Assembly (NCBI GenBank): GCA_002753135.1
Contig: PDZV01000001.1
Location: forward strand, 179,429-243,428
Origin: Magnetococcales bacterium WMHbinv6
GTDB taxonomy: Bacteria; Pseudomonadota; Magnetococcia; Magnetococcales; Magnetaquicoccaceae
DNA length: 64,000 nt
Direction of reading: 5' to 3'
Under the pieces are notes generated by a model. The model did no database searches. It was not told where the DNA came from and saw nothing but the letters and a program-made list of their open reading frames with translations. The position numbers and the translations under genes are program-made. Shown here piece after piece: positions 55,401-62,668 of the stretch (position 1 is its first letter; the number at the start of each line of letters is the position of its first letter).

Positions 55401-57313
55401 CGCAAGCCCTGTGAACCCTCCTGAAATGCTCTCCCCAACTGCTCGCTCTGCCTTTCCAACGTGGCATGGATACGGGCCACACCCTGTTCCAGCGCCTTCC
55501 CGACCTGCTCCACCGATTGCCCAAGCAGGTTCCGCGTCTCACCCGATGCACGCTGCCAATTTTCGGTCTGCGCCGTGTTGGAGTCAGACAACGCCTCCTG
55601 CAACGTGTGAGAACTCTCTTTGAGCAGACGGAACAGTTGCTCGTGTTGCTTCTCCAGCGTGGCATTGACGCGGGCAGCCCCCTGCTCCATGGCACGACCA
55701 AGCTGCTCCACCGATTGGTTGAGCAAGCTGTTGGTCTCCCCGGAAGAGTGACGCCAGCTTTCGGCCATGGCACTGTTGGTATCGGCCAGAGATCCGCGCA
55801 ACTCCTGGGAACTCTCTTTGATGGCCTGGGTCAACTGCTCGTTTTTGGCCTCCACCAACGACCGCGTCTCTGTCAGGGATTGACGAAGAAGTTGGACAAT
55901 CTCTTCCAGGATCTTCGAAACCTGCGTATTCTGCCTGTCCAGTGTGGCATGCAGGCGACCAACACCCTGTTCGATATTGCCAACACCACGTTGCGCATCG
56001 CTGTGTATGGCCAGAATCTGGTCATGAATCAGGCTGGGCAAGCTCTGCAGACCAAGCAACGCCTCGGTGAGGGCGTGCAGACGCTGCTCCAAACCACCCA
56101 CTGAACTGTCAGTCACCGTCTTCATTTGGGTTGAGAGGGTCTCTCCCATCGCATGCAACGATTGCTGCATCTGCTCAGACGCAACCACGCCTCCGGCCCG
56201 CTGACTCTCCTGCCATCGCTCCCAGGCGGCCAACTGGGCCCCGTGAGCGGCCAATTGACTGTCATGCTGCTTGCGAAGATTTTCGTTCAAGGCATGCAAA
56301 GCCAACTCGATACCAGACAGCTTGTGAGAAAAGCCGCCCTCCAACTTTTCCATCAAACCCGTCAAAACCTCCTGCAGGCCCGTTTGCTGGGACTGTTTCT
56401 GGTTTTCCTGAAATTTGACCAGCAGCTCAAACATTTTGCCCAAGGCTGGCGCCAGACTGCTGCCGATCTTGGATTCGATCTCCCGGGCAGAGACCCCCGC
56501 TGGTTGGGCAGCCATCCCCTGCATGATCTGACTCAGTCGTTGCAGTTCGCCGAGTTGATCCGTCTGGATGCGACGAATTCTGGCCAAATCGGCATTCTCG
56601 GCAGGAGCCATCTCCAGACAGGCTTCAAACAACCGACTGAACCGCCGCAGCAACAAGCTGATCCAATGCTGGCGCCGCTTCTCCAGCACGGAAAAGAGAA
56701 TGGACAGGCCGATACCGAAAATGGAGGTAATAAAGGCCGTTGAAACCCCTCCCATCAGCGACTGCATGGCCAGAACCATCTCCTGGGGGCCCGCAGAAAA
56801 ACCATCCCGCGCCAGGTAGATACCCGATACCAGACCAACAAAAGTGCCGAAGATGCCACCCCCGGTCAAAAAGCCGGGCACCGCATCAAAAAGGCGGGTA
56901 TTGATATGGGAGAAATAGAGACTGCGCTCGTTGAAATAGAGGTCTGGCTCCGCTGTCGTCCGAATCGGTCTTCCCGAATCGACAGCAGGCAACTCAAGGT
57001 GTTTGCTGAACTCGCCCCATGCTCCGGCAAACAAGCCCATCTCTGGGCCATCCATGCCGGCCTTGAACTTTGCCCAGTTGTTGGCAAAACGTTGCTGGCG
57101 AGAGGTTTCCGGCCTCATGCGCTCGCGCTCGGAAAGAGCAACAGAGTCGTCACTGCAAGCATGCAAAAGACGCATGGCTGCCTTGACCTGCCGGCCTATC
57201 CGCCCTGTCTGATAAAAAAAGATTGCCAGACTGGCCAGAAAACCGCTGATGACCAAAAACGCCAAAAGAAAGTGTCCGGTGTGACTGGAAATAAAAACAG
57301 CAAGCTCTAACAA
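52481..57313 (-). CDS. zorA: ZorA-like MotA/TolQ/ExbB-family motor protein with giant coiled-coil tail
   Basis: This 1610-residue protein has a first membrane helix at about 14-34. AEPDLYFNERSLYFSHINTR (121-140) matches the pre-pore region of ZorA. The MotA-like pore helices are AVPGFLTGGGIFGTFVGLVS (144-163) and LMGGVSTAFITSIFGIGLSI (186-205). The remaining 1350 or so residues are a predicted intracellular coiled coil with five tandem 66-residue repeats (about 518-847). E. coli ZorA is about half this size, as I recall. It starts at TTG 57313 with GGGGAGG seven bases upstream, 46 nt after the DtxR-FeoA gene. ZorA/ZorB form an ion-driven rotary motor in Zorya anti-phage defence; here the usual nuclease/helicase partners are absent. 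Confidence 0.8.
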   Translation of the reverse strand: MLELAVFISSHTGHFLLAFLVISGFLASLAIFFYQTGRIGRQVKAAMRLLHACSDDSVALSERERMRPETSRQQRFANNWAKFKAGMDGPEMGLFAGAWGEFSKHLELPAVDSGRPIRTTAEPDLYFNERSLYFSHINTRLFDAVPGFLTGGGIFGTFVGLVSGIYLARDGFSAGPQEMVLAMQSLMGGVSTAFITSIFGIGLSILFSVLEKRRQHWISLLLRRFSRLFEACLEMAPAENADLARIRRIQTDQLGELQRLSQIMQGMAAQPAGVSAREIESKIGSSLAPALGKMFELLVKFQENQKQSQQTGLQEVLTGLMEKLEGGFSHKLSGIELALHALNENLRKQHDSQLAAHGAQLAAWERWQESQRAGGVVASEQMQQSLHAMGETLSTQMKTVTDSSVGGLEQRLHALTEALLGLQSLPSLIHDQILAIHSDAQRGVGNIEQGVGRLHATLDRQNTQVSKILEEIVQLLRQSLTETRSLVEAKNEQLTQAIKESSQELRGSLADTNSAMAESWRHSSGETNSLLNQSVEQLGRAMEQGAARVNATLEKQHEQLFRLLKESSHTLQEALSDSNTAQTENWQRASGETRNLLGQSVEQVGKALEQGVARIHATLERQSEQLGRAFQEGSQGLRDSLSSSNQTLAENWQQASGEAQGALGQSMEQIGRILAEGVARIDSTLARQNEQLTRLLQESSQALQSSLSSTNNSLAESWRQASGENHSLLDQSIEQLGRALEQVGDRVSTSLERQSEQLTRLLAEGSQGLQGALANNNQTLAEGWRQASGETHSLLGEAVERAGRVLEQAMERIQATLEKQNDYLAQTFRDSSQGLRDSLTDSNQALAENWRHVSGDTQSLLGQMVANVGRMADEMQHLQRETVGSLRELSSGLGGRLEQTLANLADVASGIQAAQMASANQMRDSSDGLAGRLERTIADLADVASGMKAAQTELAGVLSNSSVGFAGRMEQTAADLGVVASGMKQAQQEVAALLQDSSLTFRGEMGATLQNFAQASSAMLAVQNEMQRVLGSVPQLIAVSQNLLSGLESLQVNLGEKLASISESRQESVPVAVDRQELLSSLSQLVENASGHLRQESVGISTSLAAAGEQLLQAGQQLEQTSIGMASLFATSLDRLTSTNADMVTGVHRANDALSTNFAQSVEALMEASTGIRAAQQELQRLLVANAGAREPASASMSLLQGFLQRFEGTVASLTQAMERLEANQIAAIQILHDGQQESQAVILQSQQALVQDRSDWEEGFHSAIASFRQSVNELVKMVPGFAQVMQLSAQRADENRQMMSVGVGDFAKNLELTQGRFAQLAEAMESGALMIAVAGEKLAAGTEKMEALSVSLNATQETSRQTLMVIAKSHEQLRAVWQNYENRFTNLDTVLGHTFTQLNDGLHEFSNRALQFIAGVDEHMGGITEKLGYNITDLGSKLDDMNDSLGGFLEKMSVSLVQPIQAASVQIAMTGDKIHGTLGTLDRLAGAVASARVNPPSGEAAETLSEIGDAQQRTMSAITLIQMQLDKIWSEQLNRLGNENQAMQQSIANLNRDLREFSAEKILEFVGGVDEHMESVSNQLRVTISDFNSKLDELNEAMDVIANTLSSVK
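54773..55762 (-). repeat. Five tandem 198-bp (66-codon) repeats in the zorA tail
   Basis: Repeat units begin at 55762, 55564, 55366, 55168 and 54970, each 198 bp, and a partial sixth begins at 54772. Protein units start ESWRHSSGET, ENWQRASGET, ENWQQASGEA, ESWRQASGEN, EGWRQASGET and ENWRHVSGDT. The 66-residue period equals six 11-residue (hendecad) turns, which fits a long straight coiled coil. The same phase is kept across all copies. Confidence 0.9.
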
Positions 57314-57359
57314 ATCGGCCTCCCCTGTGCGGGATTGTAATGAAGGTGCCGTAAAATGG

Positions 57360-58058
57360 TCATACAGCCGGGAAAGCGTGCGTTACCGCGCCCAAGTTGG
57401 TCGGCATGATACTCCATACCCTGAGATCGTTGCCGACAGACTCTTCAAAAGCAATCTGTCTTTGTTCATTTTGCACGACCATGGCCGGATAGCGTTGTAG
57501 CAGGGTAATATGTGTCCCCGGCAACAACCCCAGCGCCATCAGTCGGTTGAGTCGTTCTGGATTATCGGTCTCCAGGGAGGCAATACGGGTTGGAACGCCA
57601 ACATCCATCAAAGAGAGTGGCACCAAAGCCGGTTTGATCAAAACCTCCCTCTTCTGGCAACATATCCCCTGCGGGATGGGCATGCCCCGAGGCGATAGCG
57701 CCGGATGTCCCAACAAAGTACAAATGGCATTCACCAATTCGGGTGCCAGCAGATGCTCAAATTCACATGCAGCGTTTTCCGTTTCCGCAGGCTGTTTGCC
57801 CAGAACATCCACAATCAACCGCTCTGCCAATCTGTGGCGTCGCACGATATCCTCGGCCCGATTACGCCCCGCTGCAGAAAACACCAGACTGTCTCCCTGG
57901 ACAGAAAACATGCCGCTCTCCGCTTGCTCTCTCAGAGTCCCCTCATAGACATGGTCCGGGTCAGCCTGGCGTAGAGCGGTCAGGGTCAACTCTTGTCGTT
58001 CATGGAGCCGCCACAGCATCTCCAGCAGTTCATCCAACGGCACAGAACAGCTATGCAT
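57360..58058 (-). CDS. DtxR/MntR-type iron regulator fused to a FeoA-like domain
   Basis: This 232-residue protein has an N-terminal winged helix and dimerisation region of the DtxR family (LRREQ-type helices, GRNRAEDIVRRHRLAERLIV, CEFEHLLAPELVNAICTLLG, then HP..SPRGMPIP). The CEFEH and HRLAER segments contain likely metal ligands. The last 75 residues are a FeoA/SH3-like domain (LNRLMALGLLPGTHITLLQR, IAFEESVGNDLRVW). It lies 12 nt downstream of feoB and 46 nt upstream of zorA. It should repress the feo operon when Fe(II) is high, and its FeoA domain may contact FeoB. Confidence 0.88.
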   Translation of the reverse strand: MHSCSVPLDELLEMLWRLHERQELTLTALRQADPDHVYEGTLREQAESGMFSVQGDSLVFSAAGRNRAEDIVRRHRLAERLIVDVLGKQPAETENAACEFEHLLAPELVNAICTLLGHPALSPRGMPIPQGICCQKREVLIKPALVPLSLMDVGVPTRIASLETDNPERLNRLMALGLLPGTHITLLQRYPAMVVQNEQRQIAFEESVGNDLRVWSIMPTNLGAVTHAFPAV

Positions 58059-58070
58059 CGTATTCTCTCC

Positions 58071-60065
58071 TCAGACAAACAGCCGCAACAGATGATTGAT
58101 GGTTCCCCCAACCAGAATGGCAATGGCAATAATCGCCAGGTTGGTCGATACAGCCCAGCGCACGCCATACTCCTTGAGCATCACCATGGTATTGGAAACA
58201 CAAGGAATAAACAGGGTAATGACGATCAGGCCGGTGACAATCTGGACATAGTCGATTTCGCCACCTTCCACCATCTGTTTGAAATAGACAGCTCCCACCT
58301 CGCGACGGGCCAATACCAGAATAAAGACCTCCGTGGTCTTGTCAGGCAGCGACAGAAAGCCCGTGATCAAGGGATGGAGCAACTGCTTGATGACAGAGAG
58401 AAGACCGCTCTTTTCCATGGCAAACATGGCCAAGGCGGCCACCATGAACATGGGAACAGCCTCGACCAGGAACCATTTCACCCGATAGTAGGTCTTCAGT
58501 AAAATGTTGCGCCAATGGGGCCAATGAAAGGAAGGGAGTTCCTGAATAAAAATAACCGTTTTCCCCTTGGAAGGGACCAGACGATTCATGATCAGTCCAC
58601 ACGCAACCGTCGTGAGCAGCACAGAGCCCAGAACCAGCAACAGGGCAGAGAACGGCATGGTCGCCAGGATGGCCATCAGGATCCCCAGTTGCACAGAACA
58701 GGGAACCCCCAAAGCCACCAGAAACGACACCAGCAACCGTTCCTTTTTGGTCTCCAGAATGCGACTCGACATGGTTGCCGTCGTATTGCACCCGGTCCCC
58801 AATACCAAAGGCAGCACAGCCTTGCCTGTCAGACCGAACGGGCGCAAAGTCCGGTTGGCCAACACACTCAAATTGGGAAGGTAGCCGATATCTTCCAGCA
58901 AGTTGACGATCAAAAAGAAGATGGCCAAAATCGGCACAACTGTCACCATGGCATTGGCAACCCCCATGGTCAACAGACCAAACTGCCCCACCAGAAACTC
59001 ATTGAGCAACGGATAGGGGATGCTTTCGCCAAGCAACTGGGTTGCTGGTGAAAACAGCGCACTGTCCAACCAACCACCCAGATCGGAGGCCCCGATTCCC
59101 ACCCCTTTAAATGTCAACCACAAGATGGCCAGAAAAATAAACCAGCCATACACGGGATGACGACACAGCGCCTCAGCATGGCGTGCCGGGCTGGGTGGCA
59201 CATAGCTGGCCTGTCGCAAAATGGTTCCTGTCAACTGCTCTACAAACGAAAGGCGATTTTGAAACAGCAGCAGACCAACACGATTGGCGGGATAACGTTG
59301 CCAAAACTCTTCAACCATCCCCTGCAATTTGCTCAACACACCATCCGCCAGGGTTTTCGCAAACCAGTGCGACGACGTCTGGTCACCCTGCAGGTAGAGC
59401 AACACCAACCCGCAACTGGGACGACTCCCCAACGGAAACAGACTGCGTACTCCAGCAGCAAATTCTTGAAAAAATGGCTGGTAAGTGACAGGGGCAGAAC
59501 AATCCCGATTGCTCGTTTTGCTCTGCATCAACTGCTCGAGGGCACTCTTCAAGGCATCAAACCCAAAACCGTGGGCAGCCGACAACTCAACTACCGGAAT
59601 TGACAAACGGGCTGACAAAGCTGCCGTATCGATAATCATTCCACAGGATGCCGTATCATCCATCTTGTTGAGACAGCAAACCGTAGGCAAGCCAAGCTCC
59701 ATGACCTGGATCAGTAACATCAGTGATTGTTTCAGGTGCATGGCGTCGCTGCAAAACAGTACGCCATCTGGCCGTTGGCTGATCAGGACTTCCAGGGTAC
59801 TCCGCTCATCTGGTGAGTTGACAGAAAGGCTCGACAACCCTGGGGTATCGACAAGAAGCACCGGTCTTCCAGCGATATCAATAAGCTGGCTTGATGGCGC
59901 AACAGTCGTTTGCGGATAGTTCGCAACGATGGAATAGACTTTGGTCAGTTCATTAAAAATCAAGCTCTTGCCAGAGTTGGGACGACCAACAATGACAACC
60001 CGAAAAGGCATCGATCCATGCCCTGTGCCCGCCTCAACCACTGGTAGTACATGACAACTCTCCAT
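58071..60065 (-). CDS. feoB: Ferrous iron transporter FeoB
   Basis: This is the Fe(II) uptake GTPase-permease, 664 residues. G domain: G1 VGRPNSGKS (about 27-35), G2 Thr in NYPQTTVAPSS, G3 VDTPGLSS and G4 CLNKMD. The membrane part has the gate motifs VLGTGCNTTATMSS, LVALGVPCSVQLGIL and LFIPCVSNTMVML. It is somewhat shorter than E. coli FeoB. A MamFeoB (FeoB1) next to the magnetosome genes supplies iron for magnetite in Magnetospirillum, and this copy has the same setting. It is the first gene of the feoB-dtxR-zorA-zorB-zorC run. Confidence 0.93.
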   Translation of the reverse strand: MESCHVLPVVEAGTGHGSMPFRVVIVGRPNSGKSLIFNELTKVYSIVANYPQTTVAPSSQLIDIAGRPVLLVDTPGLSSLSVNSPDERSTLEVLISQRPDGVLFCSDAMHLKQSLMLLIQVMELGLPTVCCLNKMDDTASCGMIIDTAALSARLSIPVVELSAAHGFGFDALKSALEQLMQSKTSNRDCSAPVTYQPFFQEFAAGVRSLFPLGSRPSCGLVLLYLQGDQTSSHWFAKTLADGVLSKLQGMVEEFWQRYPANRVGLLLFQNRLSFVEQLTGTILRQASYVPPSPARHAEALCRHPVYGWFIFLAILWLTFKGVGIGASDLGGWLDSALFSPATQLLGESIPYPLLNEFLVGQFGLLTMGVANAMVTVVPILAIFFLIVNLLEDIGYLPNLSVLANRTLRPFGLTGKAVLPLVLGTGCNTTATMSSRILETKKERLLVSFLVALGVPCSVQLGILMAILATMPFSALLLVLGSVLLTTVACGLIMNRLVPSKGKTVIFIQELPSFHWPHWRNILLKTYYRVKWFLVEAVPMFMVAALAMFAMEKSGLLSVIKQLLHPLITGFLSLPDKTTEVFILVLARREVGAVYFKQMVEGGEIDYVQIVTGLIVITLFIPCVSNTMVMLKEYGVRWAVSTNLAIIAIAILVGGTINHLLRLFV

Positions 60066-60364
60066 ACTGATTCATCCTTGATGCTGCGTATAAGGATCAA
60101 TAACCACGCCGACAAGGAGTGTAAACACTCAGAATGCCATCTTGCAAGCTGATTTGTCTCCCTATCTTCTTTTCCATGCCATCTTGTGTTCCCAGATCCG
60201 AACGCTACAATCGCCCGGAGCATATGCAAAATGTATTTTCACTCGCATGTAAAAATATTTTTCTCAGTCGCTCCCCAACACGGTCAGACTCCGCGACCAT
60301 GTCTTTGGGTGGATGCCTGCCAGCCAGAAACATTCTTTACTAATAACCAGATGTAATCAAAAAA
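60066..60364. promoter_or_regulatory. Region upstream of feoB with inverted repeat at 60117-60130
   Basis: No gene is seen in these 299 bp. On the minus strand GAGTGT-TT-ACACTC (60117-60130) lies 52 nt before the feoB start and overlaps a TTTACA that could be a -35 element. A matching -10 is weak. It could be the operator for the DtxR-FeoA regulator or another factor. It does not match the classical DtxR or Fur consensus I know. Confidence 0.3.
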
Positions 60365-60703
60365 TTACACTGCAAATTTCCCGGATATTTTCAACCTGGA
60401 AGACAAACCAACCGGACAAGCGTCAAGAAATTGGACAACAACACCCATTTCGGTCAGTTGTGTTACTTCACAGGGAATGGGCTTCTCCCCCTCCAATGGC
60501 ATGATATGCAGCAATCCAATATCACCAACAGCAATGCCATCTGGCAAATAACCAAACGAACAAATCATTCCGTTCCTATCGATATTTTCCGAATTTCCAG
60601 CATGCACCTTGCCTCCGGCCATCTCCAGAAGCACCCTTCCACTGAACCCTGCTTCCTGTACTTGTGACTTGATTCCCTGCTCATGACTGACCATGGCATC
60701 CAC
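60365..60703 (-). CDS. PilZ domain protein
   Basis: This 112-residue single-domain protein has the PilZ-like pattern FSGRVLLEMAGGK then NSENIDRNGMICSF (the D.S..G-like loop is modified to D.N..G) and VTQLTEMGVVVQFLD. PilZ domains bind c-di-GMP and control motility or surface behaviour. The changed residues make nucleotide binding uncertain. It sits 300 nt upstream of feoB and 198 nt downstream of the CDF gene, on the same strand. Confidence 0.65.
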   Translation of the reverse strand: MDAMVSHEQGIKSQVQEAGFSGRVLLEMAGGKVHAGNSENIDRNGMICSFGYLPDGIAVGDIGLLHIMPLEGEKPIPCEVTQLTEMGVVVQFLDACPVGLSSRLKISGKFAV

Positions 60704-60901
60704 CAGAAAAAAATTATCACAGCCACTATTTGTTGGTTCTTGGAGTTTTTCTCCGACTCCAGCGATACCATCCCGACCTCACAAAGAGCACCACAGTTTA
60801 AACAACTTGAGACAATATACAAACAAAATCATAAAATAGCCACGAAACTGACAATATTTAACATTAGCAATACAGTGTTTTTTTGTATACAACAATACAT
60901 C

Positions 60902-61933
60902 CTACAAGACAGATGCTGTAGGGAAGAAAACAACTTGCACAGATTCAATATGGCGCACTTTTGCCTTGACAGACATTGAAAGCAAACTTTTTATCTCCTG
61001 AGCATCTTTGATCGAAACTCCTCCAGGAACTTCAATCTCTACATCTACCTCGTAGGCACTTCCTATCCGTCGTCCTCTTAGACGTCTAATGCCAACAACA
61101 TGCGGTGTTGCTTGGCACAAGGCACGGATCTGAGAATGAACGGATAGCGGCAGCCCCATATCCAGAAGCCCATGAACCGCATCTCGCATAATCTGTACGC
61201 CAAGATTGACCACCAATAGTGCCACCACCAAGGCCATAAGACGGTCAGCCACCAGAAAATCGAAGTGAGTCAGTACCGCACCGATGAGTACCATAACGGA
61301 AGACCATGCGTCCACCTGATTATCCATGGCTGCGGCAAGAAGTGCGGGATTGTTGTTGTGATTGGCCGTACAAATCATGATGCGGTACATCAACCATGAG
61401 GAAGAGGACAACAACAGAGCAGAAAAAATGGCCACACCCCCTGCACGTTTTAGCTGCCCGGACTGCATGTCCTGTATATTATGGAGAAAAAAAAAGGTTG
61501 CACCACAAATCAAAAGGATTCCGATGAATAGCGCCGATAAAAATTGCAATTTGCCGAAACCATAGGGAAACCGCGTTGTGGGAGGTTTGTGAGAAGCCAA
61601 CACGGCAAACCAGTTGATGGCTTTGGAAAGAATATCCCCGCCCGTCAGCAGCGCCAAAGCATGCAGCCCCGCACTCCCCGTCATCCAGCCCATCAGCATG
61701 CTGAAAACGGCTTCCCCCAAGGTAACAAAAAAATCAAGACGGGCAGACTCGTTGGCGCACTGTCGACAATGAAGCAGGGGGCGATCAGCACTTTCGTGAA
61801 TCGGAACGAAGTCAAGAGGACAGGAACGAGTCGAAGAGGGCAAGAGAGTACATCCTTGAGATGGAAACAAGATCAACGCGCGGTTGCATCCTAACAGGTT
61901 CCCTGCTGTGAATCCAGAAAAATGCCCTTGCAT
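60902..61933 (-). CDS. Third magnetosome-type CDF protein (MamV-like), metal site altered
   Basis: This CDF family member is closest in pattern to MamB/MamM. An N-terminal HCRQC pair precedes the first helix as in MamB. RFPYGFGKLQFLSALFIGIL, MICTANHNNNPALLAAAMDN with QVDAWSSVMVLIG (helix 5 Asp residues kept), and a cytosolic domain ending in HIESVQVVFFP follow. In helix 2 the metal-site Asp/His of MamB (MADAFHSLAD) is replaced by LLTGGDILSKAIN, so transport is doubtful. ATG 61933 is the first ATG; a TTG at 61951 also exists, and the first 55 residues do not look like CDF sequence, so the real start may be further in. Confidence 0.75.
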   Translation of the reverse strand: MQGHFSGFTAGNLLGCNRALILFPSQGCTLLPSSTRSCPLDFVPIHESADRPLLHCRQCANESARLDFFVTLGEAVFSMLMGWMTGSAGLHALALLTGGDILSKAINWFAVLASHKPPTTRFPYGFGKLQFLSALFIGILLICGATFFFLHNIQDMQSGQLKRAGGVAIFSALLLSSSSWLMYRIMICTANHNNNPALLAAAMDNQVDAWSSVMVLIGAVLTHFDFLVADRLMALVVALLVVNLGVQIMRDAVHGLLDMGLPLSVHSQIRALCQATPHVVGIRRLRGRRIGSAYEVDVEIEVPGGVSIKDAQEIKSLLSMSVKAKVRHIESVQVVFFPTASVL

Positions 61934-62019
61934 CAGGAAGGCCAATGGCAATCATGATGGAAAAATTCCCTGTAATGGTCGAACTGATCAATTACCCCGT
62001 GGGCAGACACCCGTAGCGA

Positions 62020-62110
<91 letters not shown>

Positions 62111-62628
62111 GGATGCCTCGGTACTCATCTGAATCAGGCCCATGGTTACCCACAAACAACCCCCTCAAACCTCAAACACCCTCGTACCACCACCCAGCGT
62201 TCTCTCCGCCCAACCACCTATTACGCTGCCCATCGTCCGGCGACCCTATTCCCGTTGCAATGACAACTGCCTGTTTCCTCGCCATCGGCTTGCTGTAATG
62301 TTCACCCCCCCCCGCAAAATCAAGCAAATTTGCACGCTCGGCGGAAAATATTTCCATTTTTTGTCGCTACGGTTGCTTTCCAGAGCAGTTGCCCTCATCA
62401 TCAACGCACAGTTGCTGCTGGGTTTCCATCTGCGGTCCAGGTAGTCGTCTGGGCTGTAGGAGCTCTTTGAAAAATGTGTTGCCAAGTTGGCGGTCAGGCT
62501 CAAACCTCACGGTCGATGCTCGCGCCGTTGCGCTCACAGATTTCCCGTCGGATTGTCCCTGCTCTTCTGCTTGGAGATGTTAAAAACCAGCGGACACACT
62601 CTCCCGTGTTTGCTGGTCTGTTATGAAG
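62111..62628. other. Non-coding remnant DNA upstream of the intron fragment
   Basis: There is no convincing gene. Part of it (up to about 62330) probably belongs to the same degraded group II intron, continuing on the minus strand. It contains a second C-rich homopolymer near 62306. The rest looks like decayed mobile DNA. Confidence 0.35.
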
Positions 62629-62663
62629 GGTGCGTTGGGTTTTCTGCTTGCATCCAACGCACC
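62629..62663 (-). terminator. Inverted repeat after the phage tail gene
   Basis: The 10-bp perfect arms GGTGCGTTGG (62629-62638) and CCAACGCACC (62654-62663) lie 6 nt past the stop of the tail gene. The loop is 15 nt and there is no strong U run. It is a likely transcription end for the tail operon. Confidence 0.5.
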
Positions 62664-62668
62664 TTTCA

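Noticed and set aside
50274..60065. Complete Zorya defence system
   Set aside because: No ZorD helicase-nuclease or ZorE HNH gene lies next to zorABC; the region continues into mamD on one side and dtxR/feoB on the other.
59960..60229. 89-codon minus-strand frame overlapping the feoB start
   Set aside because: Overlaps the FeoB G domain in another frame and has no homology or ribosome-binding site.
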